DNA from: JAUVIB01 sp964424545
GTDB lineage: Bacteria > Calditrichota > Calditrichia > Calditrichales > Calditrichaceae
Assembly (NCBI GenBank): GCA_964424545.1
Contig: CAYRJN010000189.1
Coordinates: forward strand, 1 to 7,392
Length of the DNA stretch: 7,392 nt
Direction of reading: 5' to 3'
The position numbers and the translations under genes are program-made. A model generated the notes under the pieces. It was not told the DNA's origin, did not search any database, and worked only from the letters and a program-made list of their open reading frames with translations. Every line of letters begins with the position of its first letter. Position 1 is the first letter of the stretch. Below are positions 1-6,394 of this stretch, piece by piece.

Positions 1-40
1 ATTGTATATAATTTCAATATTTTTAATGCGTTATGACTTT

Positions 41-1246
41 TTAAGGAAGCCCTATATTAGTGTGAAAATCGGAGTTCCATGGGGCGTTGATATGCTCGTT
101 CCAGATTCCTTGAAGATTTGCGGGTAATACGCCGGGCGGACGGGAACTGTCCATCAACAAATAGCGTCCATACTGAAAATAAAGCGCCAGTAAAGCATTG
201 TCTTGTCCGCCTTTTTTTACGATTTGCAAACGTTTATCTGTAGGCACGTCGGATTTGAGATTATCGCCGAGATCAATCGTCACCCGATTAAAAATTGCCG
301 AATGTTCGGCAATATGATCTTTTTTTATGGCTGTATAGGATTTTTTTGCGACTTTTTGCAAAATATTATCACACACTTCAAGCGGATTAATAGAACGATC
401 AAAATTCAATTTATTGATATTATAATCCGTTGCCGCCGTCAAAAACAGCGTAACTTCGTCGGCGCCTTTTATACGGAGTTGATTATCAACGGCCTTAATA
501 AGCCCGCCTTTATTTTCAGCGATCAGTTTAGCGGCAAATTTCAAATGCATGCCGAGCGGACCGCGTTCCGGTTTATCCGTATCCATTATCTGCCCCAGCA
601 TCAATAGGGTATTATTGTTAACCGTCGTCGCTTCGGCGTCTTTGGGACGCGTTAACGAAATCGTAAAATTTAATAATCCCTGAGCGCTGCCGGAAAGATG
701 CACAACAATGACATTATCCACAGCCGAAGCAAAAACCTCCCGTTGAACGGTCTCCTTTCCCGTTTTAAAACGCACAGAACCGACTCCGGCGGCGAGGTTT
801 AAGTCTCTATAATAATCAGTTCCGCTTTTATCCCGATAAGAAAAATTGAGATTCAGCTCGCCCAGTGTTTGATAAGAACGAATGCGCGGCGGTGTGCCCA
901 GTAAATATTTTTCGGCCAGTTTGCGCGCTTTTTCGTTTTCTTGCGCCAGCAGCAGTCTTTGAATCTCTTTTATATGCTTTGCCGCGCCGGGATTATTATT
1001 ATTAACGCGCGTTCCCGCCCAAACGCTCTCTTCGTTAAGCTGGATGCGCTCTTTATTGATACCGCCGAAGACCATGGCGCCAAGCCGCCCGTTGCCTACC
1101 GGTAATGCTTCCACCCATTTCTCAGCCGGCTGCACATACCAAAGAGTAAAGTTTTTTTCCCCCACTCGCGGATGATCATTGCCGCAGTTAACAATTAATA
1201 TACTTGTTGCAAACAGAAATAATAATTTTAATCTAAAAACTGCCAT
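41..1246 (-). CDS. Truncated GH95-family glycoside hydrolase (alpha-L-fucosidase type) lipoprotein, probable gene remnant
   Basis: GH95 enzymes release fucose or related sugars from glycans; full members have roughly 750-800 residues. This frame has about 401. Residues 36-62 (WYVQPAEKW...PVGNGRLGAMVFGG), 69-78 (QLNEESVWAG) and 125-133 (YQTLGELNL) are the hallmark N-terminal beta-sandwich motifs. A helical linker follows, then the start of the (alpha/alpha)6 barrel, up to GVLPANLQGIWN and PWNSDFHTNI. There it ends in GLP-stop, where family members continue N-x-Q-M-N-Y-W-P. In the B. bifidum enzyme AfcA the catalytic residues are two Asn in this N-I-N motif plus a later Glu and Asp. Here the second Asn is Gly and the rest is absent, so activity is very unlikely. 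I chose the ATG at 1246, not the one at 1264, because AAGGGA lies 9 bases upstream. It gives a compact export signal, MAVFRLKLLFLFATSILIVNC, whose Cys21 is a probable lipidation site (Asn at -1 is atypical). Confidence 0.85.
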   Translation of the reverse strand: MAVFRLKLLFLFATSILIVNCGNDHPRVGEKNFTLWYVQPAEKWVEALPVGNGRLGAMVFGGINKERIQLNEESVWAGTRVNNNNPGAAKHIKEIQRLLLAQENEKARKLAEKYLLGTPPRIRSYQTLGELNLNFSYRDKSGTDYYRDLNLAAGVGSVRFKTGKETVQREVFASAVDNVIVVHLSGSAQGLLNFTISLTRPKDAEATTVNNNTLLMLGQIMDTDKPERGPLGMHLKFAAKLIAENKGGLIKAVDNQLRIKGADEVTLFLTAATDYNINKLNFDRSINPLEVCDNILQKVAKKSYTAIKKDHIAEHSAIFNRVTIDLGDNLKSDVPTDKRLQIVKKGGQDNALLALYFQYGRYLLMDSSRPPGVLPANLQGIWNEHINAPWNSDFHTNIGLP

Positions 1247-1255
1247 TTTAATTAT

Positions 1256-1261
1256 TCCCTT
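1256..1261 (-). promoter_or_regulatory. Shine-Dalgarno site that sets the GH95 start
   Basis: AAGGGA on the minus strand lies 9 bases before the ATG at 1246. It falls inside the coding sequence if the upstream ATG at 1264 is used. No comparable purine box precedes the 1264 ATG, so 1246 is the better start. Confidence 0.55.
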
Positions 1262-1265
1262 CATA

Positions 1266-1293
1266 AAATTACAACGGGCTGTAATTAAAACAA
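1266..1293 (-). promoter_or_regulatory. Candidate promoter with embedded inverted repeat ahead of the GH95 gene
   Basis: On the minus strand TTGTTT (1288-1293) and TAATTT (1266-1271) are 16 bases apart and resemble sigma70 -35 and -10 boxes. Between and overlapping them is an inverted repeat, AATTACA-ACGGGC-TGTAATT (1267-1286 on the plus strand; 7-base arms, 6-base centre), a plausible operator. The predicted transcript start falls near 1259, downstream of the 1264 ATG, which agrees with translation from 1246. AT-rich sequence makes chance matches likely, so this is inference. Confidence 0.3.
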
Positions 1294-1440
1294 TCGTTTT
1301 CTTGGAAAATTTAAGTTTCTTTTAATTCTTACTTGAAATAACATAATCCGGACAAGCCCAGATACAAGAATATCGGGATATTCCGCCGTTGGCAAGGAGA
1401 TAAACTTGTTCATTTAACCCAGATTAAAACATAACAGTTT

Positions 1441-1519
1441 GTCGTTCCCGAATACTTCAAGGGAGAATCTAAATCACACAAATTGGATTCCTGTTTAAAA
1501 CGCGCTGGAATAATTTGAC
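1441..1519. repeat. Degraded palindromic intergenic repeat (REP/MITE-like)
   Basis: The left part starts GTCGTTCCCGAATACTTCAA and runs on to GGGAGAATC. The right part runs from GGATTCCTGTTTAAAACGCG to CTGGAATAATTTGAC. Their ends pair imperfectly as GTC...TTCC...GGAATC against its complement around a short AT-rich centre. This resembles the dispersed GTCATTCCCG...GGAATGAC palindromes scattered between genes in many bacterial genomes, here with several mismatches and indels. It contains no coding sequence. Assignment to a repeat family rests on recollection of that pattern and would be settled by copy number in the genome. Confidence 0.4.
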
Positions 1520-1665
1520 TTGATTAATAAAAATAGACTTTAAATTCGCTCAAAAAAACAAAGTTTTCTCTATTGAAACGCTAACGAGCTTCGACTTTCG
1601 TCTATGATTTTTATTATTTGAAATCGACATGCCGAAATATTCGGAAGTATTGAATATCTAATCGT

Positions 1666-2640
1666 CTATGGAACGTTCTTCCCCCTAGCCAGATTGAACA
1701 GAGTATACCACTCTTCCCTGCTCAATTCAATTTCGTCCGCTTTACAGGAACTGGCGATTCTTGCCGGTTTTGTTGTGCCGATTACCGGCTGAATCTTTGC
1801 CGGGTGGCGCAGCAACCAGGCCAGGGCGATTGAATCTTCACCACAGCCTTTTTCTTCTCCATAAACAGTAAGCTGTCTCGCTACATTTTTAATTCTCTCA
1901 CCGGCGTCCTCTGACGGGTTAAATATCCTGCCGTAGGCCACCGGCGTCCAGGCCTGCACCTGAATATTATTCAAACGGCAGTGTGTCAATAATCCGGCGG
2001 CTGAGCCATATTCGTTTCGCAATTGATTAACCATCACATCGTCATTAATTACATGATGGTGCATGATACTGATTTCAAGCTGACTGACCACAAGCGGTTG
2101 ATCCATGCTGTTCTGCAGCAACGTCATATATCCGGCATTAAAATTACTGACGCCGAAGTAACGCACCTTAACGCTTTGTTTTAAATCGCTGAATGCTTTG
2201 GCGACTTCGTCCGGTTCCATTAACAGATCCGGGCGGTGCAGCAGTAAAATATCAAGCTGTTCGATATCAAGACGGTTTAAGGAACCGTTTACCGAATTGA
2301 TGATATGTTCGTAAGTAAAATCATATCGTCCCGGAGAGTCGGGATTGGGTTCGCCTTCGAAACGCACGCCGCATTTGGATTGAATAATAATTTCATCCCG
2401 CTTTATCTTCAGTTCTTTCATGATTTTACCGAAAACCATTTCCGATTTTCCGAAAGCATAAATATCGGCCAGATCGAAAAAATTAATACCGTTTTCCAAA
2501 GCCGCAGCAACCGATTTCACCCCTTTGGCAACAACCTCGTCCGTAACCGCATCTTTACTCCATGTTCCGCTTATTCCCGTGGTACCATAAGCAATACGCG
2601 AGACGTTTAAATCCGTATTGGGTATCGAATATTTATTCAT
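1666..2640 (-). CDS. Aldo/keto reductase (YdhF-like, NADP-dependent oxidoreductase)
   Basis: This 324-residue cytoplasmic (alpha/beta)8-barrel protein belongs to the aldo/keto reductase superfamily, which reduces aldehydes, ketones and sugars with NADPH. The catalytic tetrad is complete: Asp56 and Tyr61 in FFDLADIY, Lys89 in IIIQSKCG, and His135 in ILLLHRPD. Cofactor-contacting segments are visible as FGVSNF (162-167) and IGTTKPARI (287-295, with Lys291 and Arg294). Length, the MHHHV loop near 193-197 and the late TPVAYGRIFNP segment resemble the YdhF group, whose substrates are poorly known. The start at 2640 is supported by GGGGA about 6 bases upstream. No signal peptide is seen. It lies codirectional with the Gfo/Idh/MocA gene, but the 183-base gap between them makes a shared transcript uncertain. 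Its place in a sugar locus suggests a sugar or keto-sugar substrate; that is inference. Confidence 0.92.
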   Translation of the reverse strand: MNKYSIPNTDLNVSRIAYGTTGISGTWSKDAVTDEVVAKGVKSVAAALENGINFFDLADIYAFGKSEMVFGKIMKELKIKRDEIIIQSKCGVRFEGEPNPDSPGRYDFTYEHIINSVNGSLNRLDIEQLDILLLHRPDLLMEPDEVAKAFSDLKQSVKVRYFGVSNFNAGYMTLLQNSMDQPLVVSQLEISIMHHHVINDDVMVNQLRNEYGSAAGLLTHCRLNNIQVQAWTPVAYGRIFNPSEDAGERIKNVARQLTVYGEEKGCGEDSIALAWLLRHPAKIQPVIGTTKPARIASSCKADEIELSREEWYTLFNLARGKNVP

Positions 2641-2722
2641 TTAATTTCCCCGTTTTAATTGATGTATACTTAGAAAGATCCCCTAATTTTCCTTTGTATC
2701 CATTCCAATTGCCATAATAAAT

Positions 2723-2742
2723 TCCGATAAAATTTTACCGGA
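2723..2742. promoter_or_regulatory. 20-base imperfect palindrome between the two oxidoreductase genes
   Basis: The bases TCCG-A-TAAAATTTTA-C-CGGA form a near-perfect dyad with one mismatched pair. It lies about 82 bases past the stop of the Gfo/Idh/MocA gene and about 83 bases before the start of the aldo/keto reductase gene. It may be an operator for the latter or a weak terminator for the former. The T-rich run beside it is on the plus-strand side, which does not favour a leftward terminator. Confidence 0.3.
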
Positions 2743-2823
2743 TTACTTTTTATTTTTTCCTAACTATTTTTTTCCATCTTACTTAAGAATCACTCACAAA
2801 GCGCTAATCACCAATTATTAATA

Positions 2824-3834
2824 TCAAATATCGCCTTTTTCAATTTTAATATCGTTGGAATAAACAAGACCCCATGGTTTGCGTATTTCATCCATGATTT
2901 CCATAATCAAAATCGATTCATCCAAAGGCATGTAAGGCGATTCTTTCAATCCTTCCCGCAAACAGCGCATCACCTCTTCGGCCTCATAGTTCAAGGCATT
3001 ACCGATGATCGGCTCTTCAATCACTTCAACCTCTTTTCTATCGATAAACAGTGAAGCTTTGTTGGGAACGGCAAAAAGATCGTGCACTTTGATATAGCCT
3101 TCGGTACCTAAAATATAGGCTTCGTTAACAGCATCGGTTCGTAAAGCATAAGAGAGATCGGCGATTTCGCCCCTATCATACTTTAAAACAACTACCCCCT
3201 GCTCATCCGAGCCGATTTCGCCGATATGGCTTAATCCCAGTGATTCAACAGGCGCTTTACCATAAATCTGCTGGGCAAAAGAGATGACATAAACGCCCAC
3301 ATCCAAAAGCGCCCCTCCGCCCAATTGGGGATTCAACTGGCGCGCTTCAGGGTCGAAATCACCGCGAGCCATACGCGAGGCCTTCACCATACGTACTTCC
3401 CCGATACGACCGTCTTTAATCCAATTAATTACTTTTTTTAGCAGCGGTACCTGCCGCGGAATCATTGCTTCCATTAAAAAGACATTTTCCTCCCGCGCCA
3501 CGCGCACCATTTCGCGCGCTTCGGCGGCATTGATGGTCAGGGCTTTTTCACATAACACAGCTTTGCCTTTACGCATACACATAACGCTGTTTTCAAGATG
3601 AAAGGTGTGCGGCGTACCGATGTAAACGGCGTCTATATCCGCATCGTCCGCCAGCTCTTGATATGTCGCATAAGCTTTGGGAATATTATAACGTTCGGCA
3701 AATTCCTGCGCCGATTTCAATTTTCGCGATGCTACGGCGACCAATTCGGCATCCGGTAAAATTTCCAAGGCTTCAGCAAAACGTCCCGAAATATGTCCCG
3801 TACTTATTATTCCCCATCTGATTTTATCAGCCAT
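2824..3834 (-). CDS. Gfo/Idh/MocA-family NAD(P)-dependent oxidoreductase (dihydrodiol / D-xylose dehydrogenase type)
   Basis: The protein has 336 residues. An N-terminal Rossmann fold begins WGIISTGHIS (7-16), followed by VAVASRK (32-38), whose Ser-Arg suggests NADP preference. The catalytic segment is VLCEKALTIN (93-102) with Lys97, and GGGALLDVGVY (172-182) supplies Asp178 and Tyr182. These match the Lys, Asp and Tyr of dimeric dihydrodiol dehydrogenases and bacterial NADP-dependent xylose dehydrogenases; EKA rather than the common EKP is also frequent there. The C-terminal alpha/beta domain closes with NYEAEEVMRCLREG. It probably oxidises an aldose or related cyclic polyol in the cytoplasm; the exact substrate cannot be read. 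The start is firm: AGGAG lies 6 bases upstream. It is divergent from the pseudogene at 3908-4863 and codirectional with the aldo/keto reductase. Length and all key residues are normal. Confidence 0.93.
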   Translation of the reverse strand: MADKIRWGIISTGHISGRFAEALEILPDAELVAVASRKLKSAQEFAERYNIPKAYATYQELADDADIDAVYIGTPHTFHLENSVMCMRKGKAVLCEKALTINAAEAREMVRVAREENVFLMEAMIPRQVPLLKKVINWIKDGRIGEVRMVKASRMARGDFDPEARQLNPQLGGGALLDVGVYVISFAQQIYGKAPVESLGLSHIGEIGSDEQGVVVLKYDRGEIADLSYALRTDAVNEAYILGTEGYIKVHDLFAVPNKASLFIDRKEVEVIEEPIIGNALNYEAEEVMRCLREGLKESPYMPLDESILIMEIMDEIRKPWGLVYSNDIKIEKGDI

Positions 3835-3866
3835 AAAAAACTCCTGATTTTGGTTGAAAAATACAA

Positions 3867-3894
3867 TTTATACAATTAATTTTAATATAGGCAA
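3867..3894 (-). promoter_or_regulatory. Candidate promoter of the Gfo/Idh/MocA gene
   Basis: On the minus strand TTGCCT (3889-3894) and TATAAA (3867-3872) are separated by 16 bases. The predicted transcript start is near 3860, giving a leader of about 25 bases that contains the AGGAG site at 3841-3845. The surrounding sequence is AT-rich, so the match is suggestive only. Confidence 0.35.
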
Positions 3895-3907
3895 TCGTTT
3901 GTCTTAA

Positions 3908-4863
3908 TTCAATAAAAAAACTATAATTTTCGGACCTGATTTTATTTCGCATCCAAAAGATACCTTCTACTCTTTCCGCATTTTTGAATTGCTAAACAAC
4001 AGCTACGATAAAGAACGCAAAGCGTTGGCTCAACGTCGTATGTATAGAATAATTGCGTCATGGGTTACCGAAAACCCGACCCTAATGCATGTGCGCAAAG
4101 CCGATAATAAAGAGGTTAAACTGGCCATTAAGCAGTTCACCGATGTAAGGTTTGAACTGATTATCATGACTTTCGGCGGTGGTTTTAATCTTGAGAACCA
4201 AAGCGATAATAATTTAGAGCGCATGAAAGAGCTGGCCGATTATGCCCATAAAAAAGTATTGCCCTTAGCGGTTACTCCCTGCTGGCCAGCAGCAGCATCA
4301 ATCCCGAGCAAGATGTGGTGATGCCGAAAGGCATGAAGCCCACATTCGGACCTTCTCCCTGCTTGTGCAGCGAATGGGGTATGGAGTATTTTGGCAAACT
4401 GTATAATTTTTATAAAAAAACCCGGTCAGGACGTGCTGGAACACGATGGCTCTTATCCGGGCGATCTTTGTATGTCCGCCAAACATCCCAGGCAACGCGG
4501 ACCGGATGACTCGCCGCAAACACGAGCTATCGTCAAAAAGTGGGTGGATTTTTACAAAGCCCACCGCCCATTCTCGATTCCGATATAATCCATATTCGCC
4601 ACCCAGACGGGCGCGATTATGGCGGCATTCTGCATGTATTCCCTTTTATAGAAGAAAAAGGACTGCTGATTCTCTACAATCCCCTTTCCGTGCCCATAAA
4701 AAAAGAGATACGCATAAATCTATATTACACGGGTTTGGAAAATAAAGCCCGAATCAGCGAAAGCAACGAGAAAGATTTTGAATTACAGATTGATCGATGC
4801 TATAATGCTCTTCTATCCGTAAACATTCCCGCCCTAGAATGGAACTGGTACATCATTAAATAG
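3908..4863 (+). pseudogene. Remnant of a large carbohydrate-enzyme-like protein: 5'-truncated, three frameshifts, probable internal deletion
   Basis: Frame 2 reads from just after a stop at 3905-3907 with no start codon: IIFGPDFISHPKDTFYSF, then RIIASWVTENPTLMHV and FELIIMTFGGGFNLEN, to about 4252. Near an A run (4250-4255) it moves to frame 1 for GYSLLASSSINPEQD and KPTFGPSPCLCSEWGMEYFG. At A7-C3 (4414-4423) it returns to frame 2 for GQDVLEHDGSYPGDLCMSAK. At a C run (4567-4569) it moves to frame 1 for DSDIIHIRHPDGRDYGGILH through the stop at 4861-4863. Joined, these give about 317 residues. Intact relatives, as I recall them, are about twice that and have a long segment between GPDDS and the TRAIVKKWVDFYK part. 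That segment is missing here at about 4511-4519. Such relatives are often labelled alpha-galactosidase-like, with a barrel and a C-terminal beta domain; the exact enzyme class is uncertain. Open pieces at 3989-4321 and 4540-4863 should not be annotated as separate genes. Confidence 0.75.
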
Positions 4864-4883
4864 AGATTACAATTGATTCGCTA

Positions 4884-6293
4884 TTACCGCGGCAGCGCCT
4901 TTAAAATAGAGCCGATAAAAAGATTGGTATCCCAGTTTCCGCTTGATGTGGCTCCGAAACGAATGCACACGCAATTCCGCGAAGGAATAATAACCACCTG
5001 TTGATCCTGAAAGCCCAGAGCGGCGAAAGCGTCGCGAGGCACATCAGGCCAACGGCGGTTTTGCGGATTGGTTTTATCGCCCCTGTTTAACCAAAAATGG
5101 GCTCCGTACTTCCCCATTGGCGCTTTCGGAGTGGGCGTAACGGTATAGCTTACCCAATTTTCCGGCAAAATACGTTCTCCCCGCCAAACACCGTTATGTA
5201 AATAGAGTAGCCCGAAATGCGCCCAATCACGCGGAACGGCAAAAACATACGAAGAGCCAACAAAAGTTCCGGAGGGATCCGCCTCCAATAACACGCTTTT
5301 CATCCCGATTTTATCAAAGAATTCCTCATAAAGGAATTTATAGTAATTTTTCTCTATTTTTTCGATGCTTTGGCGAATAATACGCGCCACAATATTTGCC
5401 GTACCGCTGGAATAATACCATTTACTATCGGGGGGCGTTTCCAGTTTTTTATTCGCGGCAAAAGCGGCAAAATCATAGCTGCCGTAAAGCATATCGGTTA
5501 CATCTTTTAAAGGCGCATAGACCTCTTCAAAGGCTAATCCGCTGCTCATACGCAACAATTGATCTACGGTTATTTTATGTCTCGGATCGCTTTCGTTTTT
5601 CCATTCGGGAACAGGCGCGGCTTTATAAATATCAAGCATTCCTTTTTTTACCAATACACCGGCCAAAGCGTTGGTGATACTTTTACTCATCGACCAGCCC
5701 AGTAAAGGCGTTTGTGCATTGATGCCTTTATCATAGCGTTCGGCAATTAACTTATCTTTATATATCACGAGTACGGCGCGCGTATATTTGGGGCGCTGAG
5801 GATCATTTTCCCTAAACGCCTCGTCTAATGCTTCGTTAAGTTTTTTTATATTGATTTGCAGATCAAGCGCATTTTTTTTGATATCCGACAAATTTCCCCA
5901 TAAAGAATCTTCGAGAACTTTTTTACGCTGATATTTATAAAAATCCTGTTGTCTCAGTTCTTTTTCAGTTATCCCCGCAAGCAGCGTGCTACCGCATCCC
6001 TCGCGATATATGGCTTTGGATCTAACAATTCCGAATGCGGAGGCCGTAACCGTTTTTTCATCATAATTAATTTGCCAGTCAATATTAGCGAACAAAGGAT
6101 TAACCGGCGCTATATCCTGTTCAAATACAACCTTAGGGTCACGGTGCGAAATAAAGGTGCTGGAACAAAGATATTTTGCTGTAAAACCCGTACCGATCGG
6201 TAAAGCTTTATAGAGATACCAGCCGACGCCAACGACCAGCAAAGTGAACACAGATAAGATAGATATTATTATTATCTTTTTCATGTTTTTCAT
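4884..6293 (-). CDS. Membrane-anchored serine hydrolase (class C beta-lactamase / 6-aminohexanoate-dimer hydrolase fold)
   Basis: This is a 469-residue protein. Residues 5-27 are one hydrophobic segment after MKNMKK, an uncleaved anchor or signal peptide, so the rest should lie outside the cytoplasmic membrane. A lineage-specific region follows (AKYLCSSTFIS, RDPKVVFEQD, TASAFGIVRSKAIYREG; about 39-105). The catalytic domain has the nucleophile motif S201-M-S-K204 in LLGWSMSKSITNAL, the second motif Y294-S-S in WYYSSGTANIVAR, and a late GFQDQQVVIIP segment in the place of the third motif. All residues expected for an acylating serine hydrolase are present. Members act on esters, amides or peptides; many are called beta-lactamases without having that activity, and I see no basis for calling this a resistance gene. 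The start at 6293 is backed by AGGAG 8 bases upstream. It lies 101 bases after the transporter gene on the same strand and converges with the pseudogene, whose stop is 20 bases away. Confidence 0.88.
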   Translation of the reverse strand: MKNMKKIIIISILSVFTLLVVGVGWYLYKALPIGTGFTAKYLCSSTFISHRDPKVVFEQDIAPVNPLFANIDWQINYDEKTVTASAFGIVRSKAIYREGCGSTLLAGITEKELRQQDFYKYQRKKVLEDSLWGNLSDIKKNALDLQINIKKLNEALDEAFRENDPQRPKYTRAVLVIYKDKLIAERYDKGINAQTPLLGWSMSKSITNALAGVLVKKGMLDIYKAAPVPEWKNESDPRHKITVDQLLRMSSGLAFEEVYAPLKDVTDMLYGSYDFAAFAANKKLETPPDSKWYYSSGTANIVARIIRQSIEKIEKNYYKFLYEEFFDKIGMKSVLLEADPSGTFVGSSYVFAVPRDWAHFGLLYLHNGVWRGERILPENWVSYTVTPTPKAPMGKYGAHFWLNRGDKTNPQNRRWPDVPRDAFAALGFQDQQVVIIPSRNCVCIRFGATSSGNWDTNLFIGSILKALPR

Positions 6294-6301
6294 AAACCGA
6301 T

Positions 6302-6306
6302 CTCCT
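6302..6306 (-). promoter_or_regulatory. Shine-Dalgarno site of the serine hydrolase gene
   Basis: AGGAG on the minus strand lies 8 bases before the ATG at 6293. It favours that start over the second Met, three codons further in. Confidence 0.65.
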
Positions 6307-6335
6307 ATAATACAATAGATTGATTTTGCGCTTTT

Positions 6336-6350
6336 CGTAAAACTTTTACG
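6336..6350. promoter_or_regulatory. 15-base perfect palindrome, candidate operator upstream of the hydrolase gene
   Basis: CGTAAAA-C-TTTTACG has 7-base arms around a single base. It lies 43 bases before the hydrolase start. On the minus strand its right arm overlaps TTTACG, a possible -35 box 18 bases from TATTGT, so a protein bound here could block the promoter. This is inference from position and symmetry. Confidence 0.35.
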
Positions 6351-6361
6351 TCAGATCTCTA

Positions 6362-6378
6362 ATGTTTATTGTAAACAT
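6362..6378. promoter_or_regulatory. 17-base perfect palindrome downstream of the transporter gene
   Basis: ATGTTTA-TTG-TAAACAT has 7-base arms and a 3-base centre. It lies 17 bases past the transporter stop and 69 bases before the hydrolase start, with its centre 27 bases from that of the neighbouring palindrome. A stem this AT-rich with no following T run is a poor terminator, so a protein-binding site is at least as likely. Confidence 0.35.
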
Positions 6379-6394
6379 AATTGAATTTCAAAAT

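Larger units (their letters stand above)
1265..1665. other. 401-base AT-rich intergenic region between the GH95 remnant and the aldo/keto reductase gene
   Basis: I find no open frame of credible coding character on either strand. It holds the candidate GH95 promoter at its left end, a 16-base palindrome GAATATC-GG-GATATTC at 1368-1383, a degraded palindromic element at about 1441-1519, and a short stem CCGAA-ATA-TTCGG at 1632-1644. That stem lies 22 bases beyond the stop of the reductase gene and is too weak to call a terminator. Confidence 0.6.

Noticed and set aside
203..607. 134-residue plus-strand open frame inside the GH95 gene
   Set aside because: It is antisense to a region with clear GH95 motifs, has no recognisable domain and no credible ribosome site.
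1632..1644. CCGAA-ATA-TTCGG stem past the aldo/keto reductase stop, as a terminator
   Set aside because: The stem is five pairs with no T run following it on the minus strand, so it is too weak to call.
3989..4321. Open frame of 110 residues starting MLNNSYDKERK on the plus strand
   Set aside because: It is an internal piece of the decayed gene. Conserved sequence continues upstream of its ATG and downstream in another frame.
4540..4863. Open frame of 107 residues starting MGGFLQSPP on the plus strand
   Set aside because: Only the part from about 4570 (DSDIIHIRHPDGRD onwards) has family-like sequence. The first ten residues are an out-of-frame extension across a frameshift.
5396..5677. 93-residue plus-strand open frame inside the hydrolase gene
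   Set aside because: It is antisense to conserved catalytic-domain sequence and has no family-like features.
4884..6293. Naming the serine hydrolase as a beta-lactamase resistance gene
   Set aside because: The SxxK and YxS motifs define a broad fold shared by esterases, peptidases and amide hydrolases. The extra N-terminal region is not that of a class C beta-lactamase.
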